Shown here piece by piece: positions 1 to 9,938 of a stretch of 64,000 bases of DNA. Under the pieces are notes generated by a model. That model ran no database searches, was not told where the DNA came from, and saw nothing but the letters and a program-made list of their open reading frames with translations. Where the stretch lies: the NCBI RefSeq assembly GCF_020379485.1, contig NC_063445.1:54709422-54773421 (forward strand). The letters run 5' to 3'. The DNA is from Brassica napus (Eukaryota > Streptophyta > Magnoliopsida > Brassicales > Brassicaceae). Every line of letters begins with the position of its first letter. Position 1 is the first letter of the stretch. A program made the translations under genes and the position numbers.

Positions 1-72
1 TAATTAGTTAGAATGATTCATCATCATGTGTATTAATTTATAATTTTACTAATAATTTTTTAAATGTTACAG

Positions 73-369
73 GTTTGTTATATCAAGTACCCCCGGGTAA
101 GGAACAGAGATGATCCATGGGTTACCGTTACAAGACTCAACCCGAGAGGCCGAGTTCAGGGAAGTTCTGAGCTGGAAGACCCACTACAATCAAGTACATC
201 CGGCAACTTAAGTGCAGCAGAAGATTTAGCTGGAGTTGGCCTTGTAGTCGATTTAACCGACTTCAGAGAGGAAGCCGTCGTTCACGAAGATGGGGAACCA
301 GTGATTGGAGAGTTTCACCAAGATCCAGATTCAGATTCATCTGGTGATGATGACTCGGAAACAGACTAG
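73..369 (+). CDS. 3' terminal exon of CACTA TNPD-like transposase protein (DUF4216-like C-terminus)
   Basis: The exon starts after a TTACAG acceptor ending at 72 and runs to a TAG at 367-369. It encodes about 98 residues. The start (VCYIKYPRV...DPWVTV) resembles the end of the DUF4216 domain found at the C-terminus of TNP2/TNPD proteins of plant CACTA elements. The remainder is acidic and ends in a D/S-rich tail (DPDSDSSGDDDSETD). Earlier exons with the catalytic region lie upstream of the window. It is followed directly by subterminal-type repeats, as expected for the end of this transposon gene. No stop or frameshift is visible in this exon. Confidence 0.7.
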   Translation, partial: VCYIKYPRVRNRDDPWVTVTRLNPRGRVQGSSELEDPLQSSTSGNLSAAEDLAGVGLVVDLTDFREEAVVHEDGEPVIGEFHQDPDSDSSGDDDSETD

Positions 370-389
370 CATCGACGTTTTTTTTTTTA

Positions 390-1620
390 ATAGATATTCC
401 GACGGAATTCCGAGGAAGATAAGGGTTTCCTCGGAATTCCCTCGGAATATTCCGAGAAAATTCTGAGGAAATAGGGTTTTTAAACTGTATAAGAAATGGT
501 ATTGAAATTTGTTATTTCATTGTTTATGATCATCTATACAAAGAATCCTCAATGGTATGCATTACAATTGTATAAGAAATGAAATACGGCAAAAAAAAAT
601 TGATGTTTTGAAACCCCAAACACTAGTTCCTCGGAATTCCCTCGGAATATTCCGACGGAATTCCGAGGAAGATAAGGGTTTCCTCGGAATTCCCTCGGAA
701 TATTCCAAGGAAATTCCGAGGAAATAGGGTTTTTAAACCGAAAACAACGTTTTGCGGTTTGAATAACACTTATATAACCCTTATTAAGTGTCTTAGACTG
801 ATTATGAAGTCAAAAATTGTTCATTACCCTATAATAAACATTTTTCCAATTGTATGAACGAAATCCCCACAACGTAAGAGAAACACTTATACACTTTAAT
901 GAACGGTAAAGGGAATACTTTCAATTCGTTTTTAAATTTGTTATTTCATGGTTTATGATCATCTATACAAAGAATCCTCAATGGTATGCATTACAATTAT
1001 ATAAGAAATAAAATACGGCAAAAAAAATTGATGTTTTGAAAACTCAAACACTAGTTCCTCGGAATTCCCTCGGAATATTCCGACGGAATTCTGAGGAAGA
1101 TATTCCGAGGAAATTCTAAGGAAATAAGGTTTTTAAACCAAAAATAACGTTTTGCGGTTTGAATAACACTTATAAAACCCTTATTAAGTGTCTTAGACTG
1201 ATTATGAAGTCAAAAATTAGTTACTTACCCTATAATAAACACTTTTCCGATTGTATGAACGAAATCCCCACAACGTACGAAAAACACTTATACACTTTAA
1301 TGAACGGTAAAGGGAATACTTTCAATTCATTTTGAAATTTGTTATTTCATGGTTTATGATCATCTATACAAAGAATCCTCAATGGTATGCATTACAATTG
1401 TATAAGAAATGAAATACGGCAAAAAAAATTGATGTTTTGAAACCCCAAACACTTGTTCCTCGGTATTTCCTCGGAATATTCCGACGGAATTCCGAGGGAT
1501 ATTTAAGTATCCGTCGAAATTTCCTCGGAATATTTTCATTTAACCGGGCAAATATTTTGCGAAAATTGAAATTGTAATTCCGACGGAATTCCGACGGATA
1601 CTATCCGTCGGACCCTAGGT
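390..1620 (+). repeat. CACTA internal repeat block: three tandem units of about 400 bp with TCGGAATTCC clusters
   Basis: Three diverged copies of a 400-425 bp unit start near 480, 905 and 1320. Each contains the same landmark (TTTATGATCATCTATACAAA at about 526, 951 and 1351) followed by a cluster of CCTCGGAATTCC / TTCCGACGGAATTCC motifs. The block separates the TNPD and TNPA genes. Such motif arrays serve as TNPA binding sites in En/Spm, but binding here is inference. Confidence 0.8.
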
Positions 1621-2356
1621 TTTATAACCACGAGCTGCTTCTTCTTCCCCATTTCTCTCTTCTTCCTCTGCGCCTCCTCTCCCTCCTCTCCGGCGATTTC
1701 CCCCTTCTCCCCGACGATATCTCGGGCGATCTCCTCCTTCTCTTACACAAATCATGTAAGGACCCTATCCCACTCTCTTAGGTTCTATTTGTTAGGTTTT
1801 TGTGTAGATTTGATAGATTTTTGTTAGGGTGGTTGGTTAGGATTGTGATTTGGTTGTATAATAGGTTTAGAATTGTGATTTGGTTGAATAATTTGTTTTG
1901 TTGAATTGATTTAGAATTTTTTTTATAAATTTTTGATTTTTTTTGTATTTATAAAATCGATTTTTGTATATAAATTCAATTTTTGTGTATAAATTTGATT
2001 TTTGTATTTTACAAAACGATTTTTGTATATAAATTTGTTTTTTTGAATTTTACAAAACGTTTTTTGAATATAAATTCGATTTTTTGGATTTTACAAAACA
2101 TTTTTAATATCTATAAAACTTTTTTTGTGATTAAAAACTATTATTTGGGATTTAAAAAAAAAGTAATTTTTTTATATTTATATTTTATAAATATCTATAT
2201 TTATTAAATATTTTTAAAACTATTTTTTGTAATTATTAAACTATTTTTTATTTATTAAAACTATTTTTTGTTTATTAGAACTATTTTTTATTTATTAAAA
2301 CTATTTTTTGTTTATTGGTACGGGGAGCCTGTCTCGGGATTCCAGCCATTTTTCAG

Positions 2357-3869
2357 AATTCTCCTTCGCCCCACAGCTCCTACCATACATCTCCCTCTGC
2401 TGCACCCGCTCCTGCTCCTCTCGCTCCCGCTGCTGCACCCGTTCTTGCTCCTCCGGGTCCTCCGGGCATGATGAGTGTTGCGGAGTTGGTTCGACAGCCC
2501 GGTCGTGACCATCTTCCCTATCTCACTCCGTATCCACATGGACGGGGTCAAACATGGTAATTAAACATATATTTTTTTTTCATTAAAATTTGATTCATTA
2601 TTAAGTGTTTGTTCTTTTTATTTGGTTCAACCGATCCGGGAACGGGATCAGCGCATGGATCAACCGTATGACGTGCTCGGCCCTCGACAAGGAACATCCG
2701 ACTTTCACTGACTTCCCTACCGACAAGCAGCATCTGTGGTTTCGTCAGTTTGCGGTAAGTATTCTAATTTTTTACTTATATTTTTAATCTTTAATATAAA
2801 TTTTCTACTAATTGTGTTTTTTTTTCAGCAAGAATTCAACTGGAATTCCGATGAGACGCTCTTTATCTATCACCACTTCGTCCATAAAGTTATGGGAAGC
2901 AGATCCAAGAGTGGAAGAAGAAGTGGGAAATCAATAAGGTTCAATTTAATTTATTAAACAATTTTTTAATTTATTAAATTATTTTTTAATTTATTAAACT
3001 ATTTTCTTTTTCTTTTATTAAAAGGTCCCAAAGTCGATAAACAACACGGTCTGGACGGAATTGTGTGCGCATTGGGATAAGGAAGAGACGAAATAAACTT
3101 CTTCCACCAACTCCACCAACCGCAGGAGTGACCGTAAAGGGAAGGGCGTCTTCAAGCATAACTTGGGTGCTCAATCTATTGTCTCTCTGGGAGATCGCAT
3201 GGTAAGTTCAGCCGGTTTTCTTCAATTATTTAAGTTTTGAAATTTTATTTTTTGTCCATTTCTTCTAATTTCTAATGATTCTTTAATTTATGTTTCTTTT
3301 CAAGGCGGAAGAAAATGATGGCGAGCCGGTTGATGATCTCGCCCTAATGAAGAGGGCGTATACCAACAAGAAGACCGGCCAGATTGATGACGGTCTTGTG
3401 AGGGAAGTGGTCAGCCTGGTCCAAACTCAGGTGCAAGACGAAGTGTCTCAGCTTCAAATCGAGGATGACGCTTCGACTGCTTCGACCAACTTGTCTCGGT
3501 TTCGAATCAACGAAATCTTTGAATCCGTAAGTTCTTTTTTTTAAAGTTCAATTCATTTATTTCTTGATTTAAATTTTTAAATTTGGCTATTTTCTATTTC
3601 AGTCGGTTCCAAAGAAGAAGGGACGTTTGGTCGGTTTGGGTCGTCGCACCCGGTCGGTTCCTCCTTCTTCTGCACCACCGCCCTTTGTTGATCAAGAAGT
3701 ACTTACGGCTCAGTTGAAGGACAAGGATGATCGCATATCTTTGTTGGAGACCCAGATGGCGGCTCAACAGGTGGGCTATGAGGCACAGAGGAGGTTGAAC
3801 CTGCAAATGATGGAGATGATGCAGAGGATGTACCCGAACAAGGTGTTCCCGGACGTGCCAGACCCGTAG
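2357..3869 (+). pseudogene. TNPA-like plant transposase gene (Transposase_24 / Ptta family), decayed
   Basis: Recognisable exons are 2357-2556 (proline/alanine-rich, then PPGPPGMMSVAELVRQPGRD), about 2635-2754 (FNRSGNGISAWINR...LWFRQFA), 2829-2938 (QEFNWNSDET...), about 3026-3202, 3305-3524 and 3602-3869. The last is coiled-coil-like (LKDKDDRISLLETQMAAQQ). This matches the plant Ptta/En/Spm transposase family encoded by Brassica CACTA elements. Three defects are visible. The acceptor before 2635 reads TTTG instead of TTAG. A frameshift near 2895-2900 moves the expected KQIQEWKKKWEINK out of frame. A TAA at about 3093 interrupts the KEETK...[10 protein letters not shown] segment. A pyrimidine-rich leader at 1625-1755 followed by GTAAGG is a plausible 5' UTR exon. 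The product would be a DNA-binding partner of TNPD if intact. Confidence 0.8.
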
Positions 3870-4015
3870 TTTTTTTTTCCAAAAACTCGGAATGTTTTAT
3901 TTTTATTTGTAAAAGTTTGAATATTAACTAATATGATTTCAATTTTAATTTTAATTTTATATTTTCGAATTTAAATTTTAAAAAATTTATTTTAAATTTT
4001 TTTTTTTTTTTTTCA

Positions 4016-4345
4016 AATTCCGAGGAACGGGGTCCCTCGGAATATACCGAGGGACATGTTCCTCGGAATATACCGAGGGACATGTTCCTCGGAATATACC
4101 GAGGGACCCCGTTCCTCGGAATATACCGAGGGACATGTTCCTCGGAATATTCCGAGGGACCCCGTTCCTCGGAATTTTCCGAGGGACCCGTTCCTCTGAA
4201 TTTTCCGAGGGACCCGTTCCTCGGAATTTTTCGATGAAAATTCCGAGGAACATTTCGTCGGGACTTCCAAGGATTGGACCATCGGAAAGTCCATCGAAAT
4301 ATCCCGAGGAAGTTCTCCCTCGGTATATTCCGTGGAGCTTTCCGA
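4016..4345 (+). repeat. CACTA subterminal repeat array
   Basis: At least eight head-to-tail units of about 26-28 bp, built on CCTCGGAATATACCGAGGGA with variants (GGAATTTTCCGAGGGACC). The unit is itself palindromic (TCGGAATATACCGA), so the array can fold and also yields spurious open frames on both strands. It continues on the other side of the nested retrotransposon at 13237. Confidence 0.9.
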
Positions 4346-4358
4346 CGAACTGGTTGTC

Positions 4359-5823
4359 TGATATCTTGCATATTTACATTGTTTTATCCATTCATCCATG
4401 AGCATTTTCATCATATAGATTAGGATTTAGCCATGTCTAGGTTGCATTTTGCATTCATTGTCCTTATTAGGTGTTGGAGTGTGCCATGGAGTGATTTGAG
4501 ATGTTTGGGAGCATTGTGATCCCAAAGGAGGTGAAAGATACGCATGGATGGAGCCTTTAGAGAAATCTCCTGTTGCTAAGATTTTGTGGAGACACAGAAA
4601 ATTGAGTTAGCTTTCTAATGGAAGTGGTTTCAACTCATTTGGAGATGTAAAGAAGGAGTTATGATCAATTTACTAGAGGCATATCCATCCTGGTCGAGCA
4701 TCGCAGAGTGACCTCTCAAAGCGACCTACCGAGGTCGCTCCCAGCCAGAGCGACCAGCCAGAGCGACTAGCTCAAGTCACTCCCAGCCAGAGCGACCAGC
4801 CAGAGCGACCAGCTCAAGTCACTCGCGTTTTGACGGGTCGAGACACAAAGAAACGCGTCGAGAGTGACCTCCTGGAGCGACTATGCTAGGTCACTCCGCG
4901 TGTTTTGCTTGGACGATTTTTATGTTATTTCAGGGGCCTTTTGGTCATTTGTTTTGATGTTTTTACACTTTCTATACCTAAGTTAAGTATTTTTGTAAGT
5001 CATTGGAGGCAGATAATCTCTTTTCTAGAGAGAAGAACTAGTAAAAACTTCTTTTGATTCAGATTTCATTGTTTTCATCTTGTGTTCTTGTTGATTTCTT
5101 ATCTATTTCTCTACATGATTAATCTGAAATCCAATATGAGTTTAAGAGGAATCATGGAGATTAGTGAGTAATCACTTTTTGAATTCATGGGTTAGGGAGA
5201 TTAAGGGTGATTAGGTTAGTTCTAGGATGTTTTAGTGTAGATCATTCTTGTTCCTTGCTAGTAGAGTATTCATAATGCATCTTCTGAGTTGGCCACTCAA
5301 AAGTTGATCAATAGACATTTCCCACCCAAAAGGTGTTTGATGAAATGTCTGAGACAACTCTCCTAGGCTTTTAGTATACTTTGCCAAAGACATTTGTTGT
5401 TAAAGGTGCTAAAATAGCTAATAGACTTGTTAGTAATGATTGCTTTCATATTATTCAACCAAAGACATTTGATGTTTGAGATATGTTAGCAAATGAACAT
5501 TCATCTAGACATAGAGTTTGCTTAGAATTGTGTCTAGGCTTAAGGTTGATAGTTTGATTGATCATTTGTCATCCTTAGTTCGATACTTGATCACCCAAGG
5601 TCTAATCCCTATGCCCATGAGTTCTCTTTTCCCTTAGTCAAGAAAGTATCATTCTGTTATTGCTTTCTAGTATTAGTAGTAGTTTAAAACCCATCTAAAT
5701 CATTGGTTGCACTTAGATTAAGTGCGTACTTGCATTCTCGGTGCTTTGATATCCCTCAGAACTGGTTCGACAATCACTATACTACAACATTTGTCTTAGG
5801 AGCCTTGAAAACTCCTAACATCA
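4359..5823 (+). repeat. 5' LTR of the Athila-type element
   Basis: 1465 bp, TG...CA bounded. It contains a cluster of AGCGACC / GTCACTC motifs (4700-4900). Compared with the other two LTR copies it has one extra ~42 bp unit of that cluster (about 4760-4800) and lacks a 9 bp stretch (GTAGTTTTG) near 4590. The middle and 3' copies agree with each other at both sites. Confidence 0.9.
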
Positions 5824-5826
5824 AAT

Positions 5827-5840
5827 TGGCGCCGTTGCCA
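5827..5840 (+). promoter_or_regulatory. Primer binding site of the LTR retrotransposon
   Basis: TGGCGCCGTTGCC starts 3 nt after the 5' LTR. TGGCGCCGTTGCC is the usual primer binding site start of plant Athila/Tat elements, thought to pair with a tRNA 3' end (tRNA-Asp is commonly assigned). Confidence 0.75.
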
Positions 5841-5952
5841 AATTCTGAGTAGATTTAAACATTGAGATTTAGTCACTTGCTTGAGACTAAGTCATTTTTA
5901 TTTTCTTTTGTTACTGATTCTCCTTCTTCACCTCCCTTTACTTTACAGGTGT

Positions 5953-8417
5953 ATGAACTTGAGGAGCAAGGGTCCATCAAACCTAGTTCCAAAAGCCGCA
6001 GACATCAGAGCTTTAGAGAGAGAGTGTGCTAGAAAGAGACGAGAAGAAGAGCCACAGTCTCACTTGCAGAGATTGGATACTGATATGGCAGACATACCTC
6101 AAAATGATGCCAACAACGTTCCACACAACCAACAGCGAGCAGCTCGACCCATTGGCACTTACGACCGCCCCAACACACATGGTCATAGATTCGGAATCCG
6201 AGCACCAGCTGTGGCAGCCAACAACTTTGAGGTCAAGTCAGGACTCCTCAACGTGATCGAGAACAACAAGTATCTGGCTTGGCTCTAGAGGACCCATTTG
6301 ATCACTTGGATAGGTTCGACAGCTACTGTGGGTTGTCAAAAACCAATGGTGTGTCTGAGGACGCCTTGAAGCTGAAGTTATTCCCTTTCTCTTTAGGGGA
6401 TAAGGCACGTCAGTGGGAGAAGTCTCTACCCAGCGACTCTATCACTACTTGGGATGAGTGCAAGAGAGCATTCTTGGAGAAATTCTTCTCATCCTCAAGA
6501 ACTGCTAAGCTGAGAAATGAGATCTCCAGTTTCCAACAGAAGAACTTGGAAGGATTCAGTGAAGCCTGGGAGAGATTCAAGGGCTACCAAGCTCAATGCC
6601 CACACCATGGTTTCTCTAAGGAGAGCTTGCTGAGCACATTCTATCGTGGTGCTCTTCCTAAGTACTGGGCCAGACTGGATACAACTAGCAATGGGTTCTT
6701 CTTGGAGAGAACTTAGGAAGATGCAGAGGAGCTGGTTGACAACATGGTAAAGAGTGATGCAGTCTACAGTGGAGACCACGACAGAAGCAGTCGAACAGAT
6801 GATAAGCAGACGAGGAAGGAGTTGAAAGCTCTACAGGATAAGATAGACATCCTCCTTGCTGATAAAGCCACACAAGAGCAGCTGCACTTTGTTGGTAACC
6901 CAAGCCAAGAGACACCACCAGTTGTCCATGAGGTTGAGGGTTTGGAAGGTCAGGAAGAGCTGTGTTTCATCAACAACAATGGTAGCTGGTACAAAAAAGA
7001 GCCCAACTTTCAGTACAACAACTACCAACAGAAATCCTATCCCAACAACCAACAGAGTGGTTATCCGCCTCGAAACAACCAGCAAGGCAGCTATCAACCT
7101 CAGCAAAACCCCTCATCTGGTTCCTCTGCTCCTCAAGAGAGCAGCACTGACACCCTACTGAAACAAATCTTGGAGTCTCAGACTAGAAGTGAGAAGCATG
7201 TTGGTTATGAGTTGAAGAACCTTCATTCCAAGATTGATGGGAGCTACAATGAGCTCAACAACAAGTTCTCACATCTTGCTTCTACAGTCAAGAATTTAGA
7301 GAATCAGTTTGCTTCCATGAACACTCATCAGACTCGCCCGCAAGGATCCCTACCTGGAAAATCTGACCAAAACCCCAAGAAGGCCAAAGCTATCACCCTT
7401 AGGAGTGGTAAGCAGTTACCTCCTCCAACCCTCACCAGGGATGCTGAGAAACTAGGTGAGGAGGTAGCCATCAACTTAGATGATGAAGTGGTGATTGTTG
7501 ATGAGAAAATCAATGATGAAATCTTGGAGAAGATTATGGAAGCCAAAGGTAAAGGAAAGGTGGGGGAAGAGAAGAAAACATTGAAAGATGGTGAAGTTCT
7601 TGCTCCAGCAAGTGAGAATTCTTTTGTTCCTCCTCCCTATGAACCCAAACTACCATTTCCTGGTAGATTCAAGAGTCAGCTGCTAGAGAAGTACAAGGCT
7701 TTGTTTGAGAAGCAAATGAGTGAAGCTCAGGTTGCAATGCCCATCATCGATGCTTTCATGTTGATTCCTCAATACAACAAGTTCCTGAATGATGTTGTAG
7801 CTGCAAAGAAGAAGGAAATGGAAAGCATGATGATTCTTACCCATGAGTGCAGTGCCATCATCCAGAGGCTTGATGTTCCAGAGAAGTTAGAGGATCCAGG
7901 ATGCTTCACACTACCCTGTGCTCTTGGACCTATGGTATTTGAGAAATGTCTCTGCGATTTGGGAGCTAGTGTCAGCGTGATGCCCTTGTCTGTTGCAAAG
8001 AAGCTTGGATTCACTCAGTACAAGAAGTGTAGACTCTCTCTGGTGTTAGCTGATCGTTCAGTGAAGTACCCTGTGGGCATCTTAGAGGACCTACCTGTGA
8101 AGATTGGAAGGTATGAGATACCTACAAATTTTGTGGTGCTTGAGATGGGTGAGGAGGCTCAAGACCCATTGATTCTTGGAAGGCCATTCTTAGCTACAGC
8201 AGGAGCAATTGTTAAGGTGAAAGAGGGCACGATTGATCTCCATTTGGGTAAAGGGCATGTTCTCCACTTTGACATCAAGGAGAAAATGAAGAAACCAACT
8301 GTGTTCGGGCAAGCCTTCTACATTGAAGAGATGGGCACTCTTGCTGATGAGCACCTTGAAGAGTTACCACCTGAGGACGACGAGGAGGGAGCATCTCCCT
8401 CTACTCATTCTCCATAG
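5953..8417 (+). pseudogene. Athila-like gag-protease polyprotein, broken
   Basis: Translation starts plausibly at 5953 (MNLRSKGPSNLVP). A single-base loss near 6269 (at ENNKY...[14 protein letters not shown]) shifts the frame. The retrotransposon gag core follows at 6279-6716 ([14 protein letters not shown]...[17 protein letters not shown]). A TAG at 6714-6716 interrupts gag (ERT*EDAEELVDNMV). The reading then stays open from 6744 to 8417 through a Q/N-rich linker to an aspartic protease. The catalytic DLGAS is near 7957 (CLCDLGASVSVMPLS) and the later ILGRPFLATAGA near 8173. The frame ends with TAG at 8415-8417 just after the protease, where pol would begin. The product would form the virus-like particle and process it; here it is inactive or supplied in trans. 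Confidence 0.88.
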
Positions 8418-9938
8418 AAGGTAACCCACTACTTTCCCTTGTATATACCATTTCGTTTTTGCATATTAGTTTTCTCTTTTTGGGTATCTCTCTCTCCTTG
8501 ACAACACAGAGACTGTGTCATTTAAGTTTGGGGGAGGTACCAAGTATTTGATCATGTTTGCTTTGATGATTTTGAGTCTCATTCATTGCATTATACATAT
8601 ATATTTGCATTAAAAAAAATATTCATTTAGTTTGCATCATTTGCATTTCTAGGAGAGTCTAGAGCATATAGGTTGCATTTACTTGCATTGAGAGCAATGA
8701 TTTGAAGTGCCTTGTAAAGAACATTACTTTGCACCTGAGTAGCTTATGCACCACTCAAAAACACTTGTATGCTTCGAGCCTTGAAGACTCTTCCTGAAAC
8801 TTGTTGATTGCTGAAACTCAGTCTTTGAAGCCAACTACAAACCCTATTTGAACTGAAAGAACTTAATGCTTCTTGCTCATGGCCCCTTGTGTACTGAGTC
8901 ATGGCTATACACACTTGAGTTGTCACATCCTTTATGCCAATCTTATTTTGACAAACTCTAGTGGTAGACCACTCCCAAAACCTTTCCCTCCTTTTAAGCT
9001 TCCATTGTTTGATGAGTGAGGCCTTCTTCGGAAAGTCTTACATGTGCATAATGTTGAGAGTATCGGGAACGACAATGCTTGATCTTCATTCTTGCTAGAT
9101 TGGGCACTCTATTGTCTAGCTATAGGTGGGGGGGGGGGGGTGACAGTTGTGATTATGATTTGGGAGCAATGAAAAAGGAAAAGAAATGACTCTTTGTGTT
9201 TAAGTGAATTGTCTTATTGGGATAAGTAGAAAAACCTCTAGCTCAAGTTATGAAAAGTCTTGGTCCCCATCTAAAAACAAAAAAAAAAAAAAGAAATAAA
9301 ATATGAAAAGAAAAGAAAAAGAAAGAAAAAGGGGGCTAGCAAAGTTGTTAGGAGCTAAGTAATGTTTTGAGGTTGTGAAAAATCCCTTGTAGATTTCAAA
9401 GAGAAGGAGTTAATGTTCTTAGGATCTTTTGGTGAGAGATGTGAGTTGAGTTTGACATTTGGGAATGATTGTATAATTGTATGTTTGGGAAAATGGTAGA
9501 ACAATGGAGATTGAGCATTGTATGCATGAGTTGATCCCTTTCTTAGATATATTATGTGCAATGTCAAGTCTACTTGTTTCGAGAGTAAACCACCTTAAAG
9601 ATCATATGTTTTGAACCTCTTCAATCACTTGAATAAAAGTCTTCCCTTACCCAACCAAATGATTTGGATCAACTGACCATTTGCAAGAATTCACCTAATG
9701 TTTTGTGCTTAACGAATGTGAGAGTTGGTTGATTTGAATATGTGGATGATTGATGATGAGTGTAAGGGCAAAAAGAGTTGAGATAGGCCTAGAGAAGCTA
9801 GAGTGTAATAAGAGAGTGTGCTAATTGTGTGTGCTAGTTGTGTTTCTTTTGGCTATGAGCTCCCAACTTCAAACCTCTCTCCCTATGAGTTCTAGAAAGT
9901 TCACTTGTGGACAAGTAAAAGAACAAGTTTGGGGGAGT
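8418..9938 (+). other. Non-coding 3' internal region of the Athila element with two polypurine tracts
   Basis: No long open frame and no reverse transcriptase or integrase similarity. AAGTTTGGGGGAG occurs twice: near 8526, just after the protease frame, and at 9925-9937, immediately before the LTR start at 9939. The second is the expected polypurine tract for plus-strand priming. A G-run lies at 9127-9140. The last 760 bp of this region are repeated at 11051-11806. Confidence 0.7.

Noticed and set aside
4016..4345. CRISPR-like array of short repeats
   Set aside because: Units are contiguous with no unique spacers, and the locus is a CACTA end in plant DNA.
3928..4414. Several overlapping open frames of 88-147 codons, both strands, with repeated GIFRGT / VPRYIPRN / SVYSEE peptides
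   Set aside because: They are translations of the palindromic CACTA subterminal repeat; the three frames repeat the same 26-28 bp unit and have no start context or conserved domain.
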